Notes: generated by a model from the sequence alone, not told the origin. A stretch of 64,000 nt of DNA from Glandiceps talaboti (GCF_964340395.1 NC_135550.1:19181176-19245175), one strand, 5' to 3'; shown: positions 44,777 through 56,233, numbered from the stretch's first letter. Program-made: numbers and translations.

Positions 44777-46393
44777 GTGAGATAGATATATACAGCCATA
44801 GGGGCGTGTAATATTTCATAGATTGTTGTTTGTTTTCCTGGTCTACATACTAAATATAACAACCTTTTGACTATATATTCCTACCTGTCAGGAAAAAAAG
44901 AGAAGGGAGGACATCGAGTCACGATCCTGTATAAACTCCTCTGTACGTCTTGCTATTTTGAATAATCAGCTCATTGACGATTGGCTGTTCGAAACTACGC
45001 CTATGTAAAGAAAGCTCCTGGAAACACTAACTACTTTATGGGCCACCAAAAGTGAAATAGTCAAAAGGTTGTTATATTTATATTAGTCTGTAGACCAGGA
45101 AAACAACAATCTATGAAATATTACACGCCCCTATGTATACAGCTTACTTGAAACTGATTACTGTACACTTGTAAAAGTGTTGCTTGGCACCATGAAAGTG
45201 TACAAATTGTAAATTCATGATGTGTAGTACACTGTGTGTACACTTGTAGGCAGTTTCCACCACAGAGAGTGTCATAGGTGTAAGCATGGAGGTGTTTCTA
45301 CCCCCCATTGTGTAAGCTACTACGTTCAGATTGATTCAGATCTTGGTCCATGTCCACATTGCCAGCTAGCTGATTCAACTTCAAGGGTAATTCACACATC
45401 TGATTCATGATAGTATGGACAGTAAAGTTTTTTGCCCCGTTGTGGTCTACCTTGGTGTGTACTAACATCCATGTTCAAGTCTACCATTCATTTGAATACA
45501 TTTTGCAAGTGGACCTTTGCTAGCTTACAGCTCTTTGGATCAGTCAAAATAGGATTTTTGAATATTAAAGTTACATTTGTTTGTTTCATACTTTTTTTTT
45601 TAAAAGAGGGGGCCTTGCTACTGAATATATTCTTGCTTTTTTTTTAGTTATTTATATTTCAGAAGATGATGTGAAAGGGGATAATAACAATAATGATGTG
45701 ATCCTAGTTGAAGAGAAACGACGAGTGGTTCATTCCATCAAAGTCGAACGAAAGATCCAAAACGATGCACATCAAGCAAAAGATAATCTACCAACTTCTA
45801 GTACATCCCAGGGTGAACAAAGACTGCTACAAACTTCAGGCAAACAAGAAGATACCAGGTCAAGAGGAGGAACAGAAATGCTGTCTTGTCCTTTCTTTGG
45901 TTGTACATTTCTGGAAGCAGTTGGAAAAAAAGATTGCATGACAGTGCACATTCAACAACAAGATCATGCCAAGATTGGGTTTGAAACAATTACTTCAATG
46001 TTAGACAAAGCTCATCATGGTGGTAAGTAGATTTAGTCTTCTCCTTTACTTCACAGTCAGACAAAACTCGCCACCACCATCTCCTCCTCTACCTCCCCCA
46101 CCTCACCCCCCACTTGTTACACACACCGTTGCGGACCTTAAAGTTGTCAACTCAAAATTCTGCATCATCATCACAGTTGCAGTTGCATCGTTGTTAACAA
46201 GAAGAATGACTGATGCAGAATTTTGAGTTAATGACAAAGGTCCACAATGGTGTGTGTAACAAGTTTTGTGGTTGCCATTGGTCAATGACAATGACGACAT
46301 TCGTGGGCTTCTTCTATGTAATTTTGAGTTGATGTTACTGCTTCTGGCTTTCCATCAGTGTTGTCGTCGTTGTCGTCGTCGTCATCGTCATCG

Positions 46394-46434
<41 letters not shown>

Positions 46435-49400
46435 GTCATCATCATCATCATCATCGTCATCGTCATCGTCATCATCATCGTCATCGTCAATCGTCATTGT
46501 CATCGTCATCATCATCGTCATCGTCATCATCATCATCATCATCGTCATCATCTGTGTATTCTACACCAAATTAATTCCATCAATGATTCAGTATTACAGT
46601 TAGTCAGAATACATTAAGCAAAAAAATATAACTGTGTTCTTGAACATATCACCAACAGATGATGGAGACTTGTCTTGTATATGCAATGATTGTGGTGATG
46701 TATTTGTCACAACGGCTGATGCTGAGACACACATCAAGTCGTCCAACCATAAGACAGCAGTAGTATTGGAGATAGCCTGTTTTGGATGCCCATCTTGTTT
46801 CTTATTGCATCCAACCTTTCTTCAGTGCATGAAACACATGATGGACAAGAATCATGATAATCACTCCTTTCCTCTGAAGGGTAAGTGTTGAACTCAAAAT
46901 GTATGATTAGATATAGTTTTTCTTAAAACGAGCCAACTTACAGGATTTATTGCAGTTTTTTTTCAGGTGTGTATGTCGGAAACCATGTTGGAGACTCAAA
47001 GTCTTGAATAATCTCTTGTGCTAACATTGATCATTAATCATAAATTCCCTAAACATATGTTAGCCAGGGTTCTATTGTAATTTGCATATCAATTAGGTGA
47101 TTTGCATATAGACAATGGTTTGCTTTGACAACATCTTGCTGCATAAGAAGCATTGAACCATATATATCCCCAGATTGTACTCATCGGTCTACGATTGAAA
47201 CGAAGTTTCTGTTGTGACTTGAATATTAACGAAGTGGTTTACATGTATAGACAAAAGTATGCCAGCATTCTTAAAACCTAAATAATAAATAAATTATTTT
47301 ATGGAGGTGCTTTCTGCTCATTGTCTTTCCAGATGATAATGAGAGTACAGCACTACCATTGCCAATAACCAGGGAATGCTTTCACACAGTGAGGAGACTT
47401 GTACAAACAAAAACCATTGGATCTTGTGTCTGTCTAGTATGTAGTCAGATGTTTGGTTTAAATCAGCAACGCAAAATGGCTGATCATTTTCAAAGGTAAG
47501 TCAGGTTGACAATTTTGCAGAGTTGGAATTTGACAGTTGATTCTTGTTACGTTATGTGTTACATGTTGCCATGCAGTTGTGATACAGAGCATAATACTCA
47601 ACAAACTTTTTATATTTTTAACCTTGTTTACAAATTGATTACATTGAGACATTGTACTGATATTAAAGCAAATGTAACAGTATACTTTTACACTTGATAT
47701 GGATGCTATAAATGGTTGTTGCAAGCAAGAAATACTCTTTAGTTTGGTGTTATGAGTTGTAAAACAAGTATATATGGTCTTTTTATCATTTGCACTTGAT
47801 ATTTGATAGACAAATGATATTTGTGTAATGTGAAATCCACAGGTGTGCAGCACAATTTGTGTTCATCCCAGAAAGTGGCATGGTATCTGTACTAGAAGCT
47901 CTCGTCAACCAGCCATGGAAATGTCATAATTGTGGGCTATGGTTATCACAGAGGAAGAGGAGTTCCCATCATGAAGTCTGTCGAAAGGATACCCCACAGG
48001 TAATAGAGTTGTCCAAGTTGTCAGCTTTTTACAACTGCTTGGTACATTACAATCCAGCGATTGAGCTGTAACTTACTTGTATACATGGGGCAAAGTCTAC
48101 AGCATCTTTGAGATGTATCACTTGCGGACAAAATCTAAAACAACCTCTATTATTGAGCTCCCTAAATGTCTGGTACTTATAAACATCAGATTCACCTTAG
48201 AAAAAGAAATCTGCTGCTTTATTCACGAAAGCTCCAACTTGTCAAGGAGAAAATACCATTCAATGTCTTGTTACTCGTGGTAAATACCCATATATCCAGC
48301 ACAGTGGTTTGCCAGTATTTCTGGAGAAATGACCACTTACAGCAAGATAGGGAATAGACAGTTTTCCACCATTGTATTATTGATACATGACATGCTACCT
48401 TTGCACGTACAAAATCAAAACTCCATAAATGAACCACAAAGTACTTCCCTTTTCAAAATGAGGTAATTTTAGAATGATTATTATCATTTGTATTTACGAT
48501 TGATGATGTCAAAAATCGTCCCCTACAGTGACAGTGTATGCTTTCAGGTAACTTTGTTAGTGCATTTGAAATACCTACTTCTATTCTATCATATTTTCCA
48601 TTGCAGCTCTGGTTACACCAACAATTCAAGACCATCAAAATGTTACTCCTGTACTATTCAAGTCAGAAGAGCTCGTGTGAACCAGGGAAAAAGAAACGGA
48701 AACGTGAGGTGTCTGACGGTTCTACAGACCAGCAATCAAAGCATAGAAATGTGGACAGAAGTCCGATGGGCCTGTCAATTACCATTGGTCAAGAAAAACC
48801 AATGGCCAGCTCAACTTCAAAATCAGTGCCAAAGTCTATGCACAATGGAGAACAGCATCCAAGTACAAGTGGCCTGTCAAAACAATGGGTTGAACCTTCC
48901 CAACAAGCCAAACCTAAGGGGACAGTGTCATTCATAACTTGCCCATTTGTTGGATGCAGATTGCGACAAGGTTGTGCTGAAAAACATTTGATGGAAGCAC
49001 ACGTTCAACAAGCAGACCACACCAAAGTTAGTTACAATTACTTGCAATCTCTGCCAGACATGAAACAGTCAAATGGTATGTACTGGTAGCTTTTATATCA
49101 ATCAATATATTACAACTAGGAATTTACCAATGAACCAGATGATTTGATACTTGAAACTGTGATGGGGTTTTAAGCTGCACTAGTTGCACCTCTCATTTTT
49201 AGCACACAAAGTTCATTAGTTTGTTTATGGCTGTAACGGCTTATATTGCCACATTAATGGAGACTTGAATCGATTGTTGTATGAAATTGAGTTGCACAAT
49301 CCATATTTTGTCTGCTATTAAATCAAGTTTTCATCCACAGAGACTGGAGATTTGTCTGTTATCTGTCACGAATGTGGTGATATGTTCGTGACTCATGGAG

Positions 49401-52400
49401 ATGGTACAAAGCATCTGTTATCATCAAGTCATAAAGCAGCACCACTATTGCAAATCGCCTGTTTTGGCTGCCCTACATGTTTCCTCTTGCTACCAACATT
49501 TACACAATGTATGAAACATATGGTGGACTATAACCATGATAGACATGCATTCCCTTTGAATGGTGAGTCAAAATAGTGTAACGTCATGTAACGTGCATCA
49601 AAATGGTAGCAACCATAGAGACTGGGTGGTTGACCTGATAAGCATTCTCTCCACACAGCATGAAAAATATCAGGCATGTTTTTTTTGTACAAAGGTCAAA
49701 TTTCTGTATATATAGCCAACTAGGCCATATACAAGTAGTTTGACACAATCAATGACCATTTGACCAAATCAACATAATACAGATGTCATGTGAGTTATTC
49801 AACCAATCAGTTTCTATGCGCATTATCCATGAAAAAAATACAGAGTTTGAATCACTGAGTTCACAGGCTAGGTGGCGAGAATGCTTGCCAGGCCAGTATT
49901 CCAGCCTTCAATAGAAGCTACACTTATTTTGTGTATCATGGTTGAATCCCTTATAAATATACAAATGTATCTCCAAAATGATCCAAAAATTCATCATCTT
50001 TCTGATCAATGTTAAAATTATGTGGTAAAATGTTATTTAAACCTGTTTCACTGTAGATGACAATGAAAGTACAGTGCTACCATTACCAATAACAAGAGGG
50101 TGTTTCCACAAAGTGATCCGCCTTGTGGTGTCAAAAACCATAAGACACTGTGTCTGTATAACTTGTAATCAGATGTTTGATGTGGATCAACAAAATCAAA
50201 TGGCAGCACATCTTGAAAGGTGGGTACTCTACTCTCTAATAATATTATCTAAAATGTAAAAACTTGCCAACCGTAGATTTCATATCTACAAAGACTTTTT
50301 GACCTTTGCGATAATGGCCGAATGGTGGACATGTTTGTCGTTAATTTTCACATTTTGTACACTAACTCTTAAGGATTGAACAATACTCACCTGAAGTGTG
50401 GGCCATCAACCTCCAGTATTGAACAATGCTGGCCCACACATCAGGCCATCAACCTCCAGTAATGAACAATCAGAGGGGCCACATTTCAGGCCATCAATCT
50501 GCTTTCGAAGAATGCCCCTAATTCATTTTTTTTTTATTTAAGTCCAAATGTAAGGAAGTTATCTGTTATCATTCCAAAATCCGAAACATAGATGTATTTT
50601 CTTGTATCTACAGATGTGCAGCATCCTATGCATTCATTCCAGAAGACAAAATGATATCCATATTTGACAATCTAGTGAATCCACCCTGGATGTGCTTTCA
50701 ATGTGGATGTGTTCTAACACAGAGGAAAATGAGTTCTCATCAAGAAGTGTGTCAGAGGGATAATCCTCAGGTAAAGTTATTACTATACTGCTTATGCAGA
50801 CAACAAGTCAACTATCAGCTAGCTATTAACACAGACACACACTACAGCTATTATTGCAACATGTTGATATTACGTAGTAACAGATGTTGATGTGATTGCA
50901 CTTACTCTAGGTTGGCATCTGTGAGAGTGAGTTTTTAGCCCTCAGTGGGCAATGCCCATAGGGGGCTATTACATTGGGTTCCATCCGTCTTTCATATACT
51001 CTAGGTTGTCATCTGTGATAGAGAGTTCTTCAACCACATTTGGCACAATAGCAAATTGCTCAATAAGTTGTGATGTTCTGTGTCTAGAGACATCATTCAA
51101 GTGTCTGCACTTGTATTTGTAGAGGTAATTTTTCAGTTGGACACTAAAGCTTTGACCTTGACTTCCATGTTCAAGGTCAAATGGTAAATTATTCAATAAC
51201 TTTGAAGTTTTATGCTGAAAGACACGGTTCAAATATATACCCCACATTGCTAGAGGTATGTTTACTATTCAGACAGACTTTTGACCTTGACCTTTATCTT
51301 CAAGGTCAAATTCAAATTTGCATAATGACATAGCCATACATTTGGGTTATATCTCCTATGAAGGCTTGTTCTCAAGTGACATCACTTTTAAGGACTTTCT
51401 GAGTATTTACACTATCTTGATTACAGGGTGGTTATATCCACATAACCACTGTATTGCTATCACCCACTTGTGTAATATGCTACATGCAACAACAATAGTT
51501 TTGGTGTTTAGCTTTTTTTTACGATAGGCTTGATTTCCACAGTAGTATCGGTATATCAACAAGAGTTTTAGTGTGTTTTATCTTAAAGTTCCGATAGCAT
51601 GGTTTCCATAGTAATATTTTTCAATCAGTGACTGAACAGACCACGTGCTTAGTAATTCAGTTAAAACAAAATAATATGAATTGTGATTTTAGTGTCAAGT
51701 TTGTTCACTTGTAAGTTGTAGTTTAGATAATAAATAATGCTGATGTTGGCTGTACACAGCAATGATTTTCTTCACAAAAGATGTGACCATTCACAATTTT
51801 AGTTTTTAGCATGTCTCATGTTCAAGGCTGCAGCACATGACTCAACACAATCAATCATAAAGTCTATAACTGAGGGGGAAAAGCATCTCTGCATCAGCAA
51901 AATTTATTATTTATAGTTCTGCTGGAGTATCTTACAAATAGAAAGCTGTATTGTGTTACTATTCTGCATTCATTTTTGAATTATGATGAAAAAATGCACA
52001 ACTTAAAATGCACAAGGGGTATTTTTTAGTCCCCAAATGGGCACAGCTGTAGGGCTGTATTTTAGATGCCATTCTCAGCTGATTGTAAGGCTGTATGTTA
52101 GGGACCAATTAACAGCACATTAATGATACAGAGACTGTGCTTTGAATAGATTTGTAGAGATCTTTAGCTGCATATTGAAACACATGCACGCATGGGAATG
52201 TAATCGTGCAGGCATACATGTAATGACCCTTAAAAAGAGTCATTTTTAGCTACATGTTCAGAACACAAAGTTGACAGACAGTGGAATGTGTGTGCATGCG
52301 TTCACATCTTCTATACAGAAGGCTAAAGTCATGCCATTGTTTTCAAAACTTGTTGGTATTTTAGACATTTTTTCCTGCAAAGTACCCGAAAGAAAAATCC

Positions 52401-54627
52401 AACAATTAGTTATACCGGGGTACATTACATTTCTGCAACTTTGATATCAAAATTATGACATGTACTAGAAGAAAAATGACTAGAATTTAACACTCATTTA
52501 CAGTTACTTGTAGCTCACCATTTTAGCATGCAAACATTTGCTATGGAATGCTTGCATTGTCTTCGAATCATGTGACTATGACACTATGCACATCGAACAC
52601 ATGGAACTAAGTGCAGCTAAACCTCTCCATGGCAACCTACCTTCTGATTTGCTGATTAAATGTAATATTTTTTCTTCTGACTTTCTGCAGCCTCCTCTGT
52701 GGGAAAAGTACAATACCATCAAAGAGTTACTGCTTGACTACTACTCCGAACATGTTGATTTGAAGCTCAGAAGACAGAAAGATAATGGAAAGATGGGCAA
52801 GGGTAAATGTTCAGATGTAAGCACAAGAACTGGTGGACAAGTATTCCACACAACTGGTTCAACAACACAAACAGCTGCAACCACTGCACATCAGCAAACT
52901 GCCAACATATCTAACAATAGGCCTCTGATGTCAGTCACTGTACCAAAATATATGCCTTTGAAGTCAGTCACCACACCAAACAATATGCCTCTGATGTCAG
53001 TCACTGTACCAAACATTGCAACAATACAAAATGCTGCTGTGCCATTGCAACTACGTACTGTCAACATGCCAAACCCCCATGTAGTAGCACCACCACATGC
53101 CAGAAATATTGCTGTTCAAATACTCAACAGAAACATCAATCCTAGTCGAGTTTTCCCAGAAGCCTTACCAAGAACAAATAATGCCCAGTTTTGTTCCAGA
53201 AATCTATTAAGGGGAGTCAACATTGAAAATCTGCCAACTGCAAGGAATCATAACATTCAACATAACTTCACAGCTCAACATTTTGGGTACAGATTCTCAA
53301 ATGAAAAACGAGGCCCTATTAACTTTATACAACCACCTCTTGGTGTCTTTCAGTTCTCAGGGAGGCAAGGACCAGTAACACGGTCATCAGCTTGGTCGGG
53401 TGTAGTCAACAACTCACAGAAAAGCAGTAAAAGAACCAGATGGCAGGATCGTAATGGACCTGTAACTGATCCTATACCTGGACCTTCTAGCAATCCACCA
53501 GTGTCAGACATTCTACCAATTACCAAGAGTTGTCAGACTGTGTGTACTGCTAATGGTCGGACTAAAACATACAGCGCATCAAAGACTGGCTCTTCCTCCC
53601 CTACCATCACTGCTGAACCAACGCAAGCCTTCCTGGAAACCATGGCACAAATCATACTCGTAGATTTAGACAACTGGATTTCATTCTTCACCAAGCTTCC
53701 AAAGCCACTGCCAGACAGAACATTTGTTTGGGGCTTCCATGCAGAAAAAACTCAGTGGCATGCACCTGTTAACTGCCATGCATTCAAGGAACTGAACAAT
53801 AAAGGCTGTTTTCGATTGCATCCACAAAGTGGGAACACCAAAGATGCTGCTGATTTTGCACTATGTATGCAAGTAAGTTACAGCTCAATGTGTATGGTCT
53901 TTATGTATTTCCATGCTATATGGTAATTCGTTGCTAATTATTTGGAGTGAAGTATATTATTATAAAGGATGGCAAGAATGATCTGAAAATTTTATTATTA
54001 CTAGATACCAGACAATAATTGTGTAGATTGTTGAGATTAAGAAATGTAGGGAAATTAAGAATAAATGAAGTTTTAGGATCAGATTCAAGGAAATAGTTTG
54101 AATCACTTGGTACTTCAGCCTTGTGAGTGCCGTGGTTGTAAATTTATAACTCCCAGCAGTTATTCATTTGAAGACAAAATATCAATGCCTACTCTATATT
54201 GATACGTGGAAGTGAATGAAAAGAAACGCTTTTCACCCTGTTTTTCATTCAAGTCTCGAAAGATATTACAAGGTAGCCTTGCCTCTTAATCATTGTTTTC
54301 ATGCAGTCTATAAGAAGTTGCAAATGTCTACATTTAATCTATCTTAGTTTTGAGATCCACCTTGATAAAGTAGAAAAGAATCACAGATAGAAATGCTAAT
54401 TTCTGACTTTAAAAAAAAATGTTTTTGATTTGCCCATACAGGCTGGAAGACTAGATGAGAGACTACCATTACACATTCCCTTCACCGTATTATCTGGAGA
54501 CAAAGCATTCTCAGAGTTGCAGAGACAACTTGCAAATGGTCAGAGAGTCTGCCATATTCTAAATCCACATAGAGTTATTAGTATGGCAGAACTATATGCT
54601 CTCATATCAAGTATTACTGTGTGTTGA
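44743..54627 (+). CDS. ZNF451-like: ZNF451-like zinc-finger protein with SIM pair and PIN-like domain, 11 exons
   Basis: Seen: 11 exons join into one open frame of 1109 codons plus stop (human ZNF451 is 1061 aa). Order: two SUMO-interacting-like motifs at residues 12-19 (VIYISEDD) and 28-34 (DVILVEE); zinc-finger module 1 in exons 2-5 (residues 12-317); module 2 in exons 6-9 (318-654); a low-complexity N/P/T-rich linker; then a C-terminal PIN-like domain at about 972-1109. The domain carries VDLDNW, KDAADFALCM, AGRLDERLP and LSGD, the same order as in ZNF451. Candidate acidic active-site residues are D979, D981, D1039, D1042 and D1068. Family knowledge: vertebrate ZNF451 is a nuclear SUMO E3/E4 ligase acting on SUMO2/3 through tandem SIMs with a PxRP motif. 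That motif is not seen here, so ligase activity is only inferred. ATG 44743 has an in-frame stop 12 bp upstream. Convergent with RBBP9. Confidence 0.9.
44797..45135. mobile_element. Non-autonomous hAT-type MITE, 339 bp, with 8-bp target duplication
   Basis: Terminal inverted repeats of about 77 bp (44797-44873 and 45058-45135, a few indels) start CATAGGGGCGTG. Exact 8-bp direct repeats TATACAGC flank it at 44789-44796 and 45136-45143. No coding capacity. 8-bp duplications are typical of hAT elements. In intron 1 of the ZNF451-like gene. Confidence 0.85.
45250..45386 (+). other. Possible alternative (frame-shifting) exon in ZNF451-like intron 1
   Basis: Bounded by TTGTAG and GGGTAATT. From exon 1 phase 1 it would read a Cys/His-rich segment with ECHRCKHGG and CPHCQ, which looks zinc-binding. 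It ends in phase 0, whereas exon 2 needs phase 1, so inclusion would break the frame. It could be a regulatory (poison) exon, a relic, or chance. Confidence 0.25.
45648..46022 (+). CDS. ZNF451-like coding exon 2 (SIMs, first zinc finger of module 1)
   Basis: Acceptor follows a long T tract (TTTTTTTAG), donor GTAAGT, phase 1 on both sides. Encodes both SIM-like motifs, a polar linker, then a C-x4-C/H-x5-H finger (CPFFGC and HIQQQDH). An alternative AG before 45663 keeps the frame but drops the first SIM. Confidence 0.85.
46359..46552. repeat. (CATCGT)n-type microsatellite
   Basis: About 190 bp of ATC/GTC triplets in intron 2 of the ZNF451-like gene; gives poly-S and poly-D frames that are not genes. 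Confidence 0.95.
46659..46880 (+). CDS. ZNF451-like coding exon 3 (two zinc fingers, module 1)
   Basis: 222 nt. Fingers CNDC...HIKSSNH and CPSC...HMMDKNH, linked by the family's IACFGCPSCFLL. Acceptor CAACAG, donor GTAAGT, phase 1 on both sides. Exon 7 is its duplicate with the same length. Confidence 0.93.
47333..47495 (+). CDS. ZNF451-like coding exon 4 (zinc finger, module 1)
   Basis: 163 nt. Contains LPLPITRECFH and a CLVC...H finger. Acceptor TTTCCAG, donor GTAAGT, phase 1 in, phase 2 out. Exon 8 has equal length and phases. Confidence 0.92.
47843..47999 (+). CDS. ZNF451-like coding exon 5 (zinc finger, module 1)
   Basis: 157 nt. Contains PWKCHNCGLWLSQRKRSSHH, a C2HC-like finger. Acceptor CCACAG, donor GTAATA, phase 2 in, phase 0 out. 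Exon 9 has equal length. Confidence 0.92.
48607..49075 (+). CDS. ZNF451-like coding exon 6 (start of module 2)
   Basis: Starts LWLHQQFKTIKMLLLYYSSQ, then a basic/polar linker, then a finger CPFVGC...HVQQADH homologous to that of exon 2. Acceptor TTGCAG, donor GTATGT, phase 0 in, phase 1 out. Confidence 0.9.
49341..49562 (+). CDS. ZNF451-like coding exon 7 (two zinc fingers, module 2)
   Basis: 222 nt, duplicate of exon 3: CHEC...HLLSSSH and CPTC...HMVDYNH with shared IACFGCP. Acceptor CCACAG, donor GTGAGT. Confidence 0.93.
50057..50219 (+). CDS. ZNF451-like coding exon 8 (zinc finger, module 2)
   Basis: 163 nt, duplicate of exon 4: DDNEST, LPLPITR, CITCNQMF. Acceptor CTGTAG, donor GTGGGT. 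Confidence 0.92.
50376..50505 (+). repeat. 44-bp direct repeat, three units
   Basis: GGCCATCAACCTCCAGTA recurs at 50401, 50444 and (diverged) 50489 in intron 8 of the ZNF451-like gene. Confidence 0.6.
50614..50770 (+). CDS. ZNF451-like coding exon 9 (zinc finger, module 2)
   Basis: 157 nt, duplicate of exon 5: PPWMCFQCGCVLTQRKMSSH. Acceptor CTACAG, donor GTAAAG, phase 2 in, phase 0 out. Confidence 0.92.
51410..51570 (+). repeat. Old dispersed repeat, second copy
   Basis: TTATATCCACATAACCACTG and CACCCACTTGTGTAATATG match the copy at 36040-36220. In intron 9 of the ZNF451-like gene. Confidence 0.5.
52691..53872 (+). CDS. ZNF451-like coding exon 10 (linker and first half of PIN-like domain)
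   Basis: 394 codons. Starts LWEKYNTIKELLLDYYS, resembling the start of exon 6, so it may keep the head of a third module copy. A low-complexity linker with short repeats (PLMSVTVPN) follows, then the PIN-like part IILVDLDNW through KDAADFALCMQ. Acceptor TCTGCAG, donor GTAAGT, phase 0 on both sides. Confidence 0.93.
54442..54627 (+). CDS. ZNF451-like last coding exon 11 (end of PIN-like domain)
   Basis: Encodes AGRLDERLPLHIPFTVLSGD, then HILNPH, ending ITVC and stop TGA. Lacks the acidic C-terminal tail that follows this domain in human ZNF451. Confidence 0.92.
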   Translation, partial: AGRLDERLPLHIPFTVLSGDKAFSELQRQLANGQRVCHILNPHRVISMAELYALISSITVC

Positions 54628-54714
54628 GTTGTGTATGGCAGCAATAGTATGTAAATATAACTAGAGTTATGAATATTTGTTAATTGTTTTGCATTATTTT
54701 TTCCTGTAGCTGAA

Positions 54715-55430
54715 GTTTTTAGTGTTGTTAGCATAACTGAACAACGTACCGTAGGTTCAGTAGTGCTATGGGCATGATAGAGTGTCTGTCCATCTTGTTG
54801 TCTTGTGTATATGTGTAAATGACTTAAAAGTAAAAAAACACCAGACCCTCAATTTGGCAAATTGGTTGGGATATTATTTTGGGTGTCTGGGGTGGGAAAT
54901 TGTTCAAAGCAAAGTGATTGCACCACAGATGTGTGATTTGGGTCAGAAAATGTGAATTTTTGGTCAAAATACTTGAACTCAAAAACTGCTCATTTAATAA
55001 ATTGATGTGAAATTTGGTGGGGATGAGTAGTATAGATGAAGAATTGTTCATGACATGATGATTTCATCAGTGATATGTAAATTAGGTCTAAAACTAATAA
55101 ACAGATTGTGCTGAAATGTGGTGGGGATGTGTAGATGTAGAAGTAGTCAGCACGTAATGATCTCATCAGTCAAATAAGGTCTACACATTTGAATTATAGT
55201 CAGAAACTTCTATCTCTCAAAAACTACTTGGTGAATGGGGCTGAAATTCGGTGGGGATGTTTCTAGAAGTGTTATTCTGCAGATGTCATTCGAGACATTT
55301 TGACACAACTGGCCCTAACAACCATGATCACAACCTTGGCAATGCCCAATATTGCAGCATATTTTGTATAGAAAACAACATTGCTAGGTAGATAACTGAA
55401 TAAACATTCAAACAATGTATCCAATGTATC
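54715..55430 (+). repeat. Diverged copy of the composite dispersed repeat
   Basis: Contains the GGTTCAGTAGTGCTAT head also seen at about 37230 and the ending GAATAAACATTCA seen in the 113-bp units. Lies just past the ZNF451-like stop and may be part of its 3' UTR. Confidence 0.5.
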
Positions 55431-56133
55431 CAATGCAATGGCACCATTTTGTTTACTTCATATCGCTGAGGGACATGTACTACACAGTCTCCAGTTGTGA
55501 TGTTTTGAGTATATAATACTATTACGTTACTCTTGTGAATAATATGGTTACAAATACTGAATGTGATAGTCCTTGAGAAGCATATGACACTATCAGTCCT
55601 TAAAAATTGAAATTAATTTGCCAAATTTTGTTTGTTGCAGTTTTCATGTTAGCTAATTCGTCAAACTCAAATCATTTTTGTGTATATCTCAGGCTGATAA
55701 TTTATTTTTTGATAGTTATGTAAATGAGGGAGGCGTGCCAGAAGTACTCCTAAAATAATTATAATACAAACTTTAGAAAATAACCCTTTGAAGACAACCG
55801 CGCAACATCATGCTTCATAGAGTGAAAGTTAAAAGGGTTACAAGCCGAGTTTCTAAATTTTGGGGCATATTTTTGTTGCATATTCAAAAGTACTACAAGT
55901 ATTCTGCAAAGTATTGAACAAAGTATAAACTCGATCTTAGTATTCTACAAGATGGCTTTCCTGTTAAACAACTCTGAATTGTGGGTGAACTCATTTACAT
56001 AGGGTTCCAGGGCTTGAATTTAATTTCTATTTTTGGGGTCAGACTTAGTCAAAAAGTGACCTGTTCCAGCTACAATTTTCTATTGATTTCCATTTAGACT
56101 AACAGACTACAACTTTATAAACTTGACAGTCCA

Positions 56134-56233
56134 GTCCATTGTTTTTCCCCTTCTCCTTTTGTCTGGGTTTTCTGTACTCTACTTTGTATGTATGTGCTTT
56201 ATGTGTTTTGCCTTTTGTAAATAATAATAAAAA
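56134..56233 (+). mobile_element. Short retro-insert with A-rich tail and 14-bp target duplication
   Basis: A 100-bp insert ending in AATAATAATAAAAAAA is bounded by near-identical 14-mers AACTTGACAGTCCA (56120-56133) and AACTTGGCAGTCCA (56234-56247), the pattern left by LINE-type retrotransposition. Parent family unknown. Confidence 0.5.

Noticed and set aside
46266-46603. Poly-D, poly-S and His/Arg-rich open frames
   Set aside because: Translation of the CATCGT-type microsatellite in an intron.
48219-48437. Minus-strand frame in ZNF451-like intron 5
   Set aside because: Short, no domain, no supporting splice or start context.
51240-51530. Short open frames near 51 kb
   Set aside because: Lie in an old dispersed repeat within an intron; no protein similarity.
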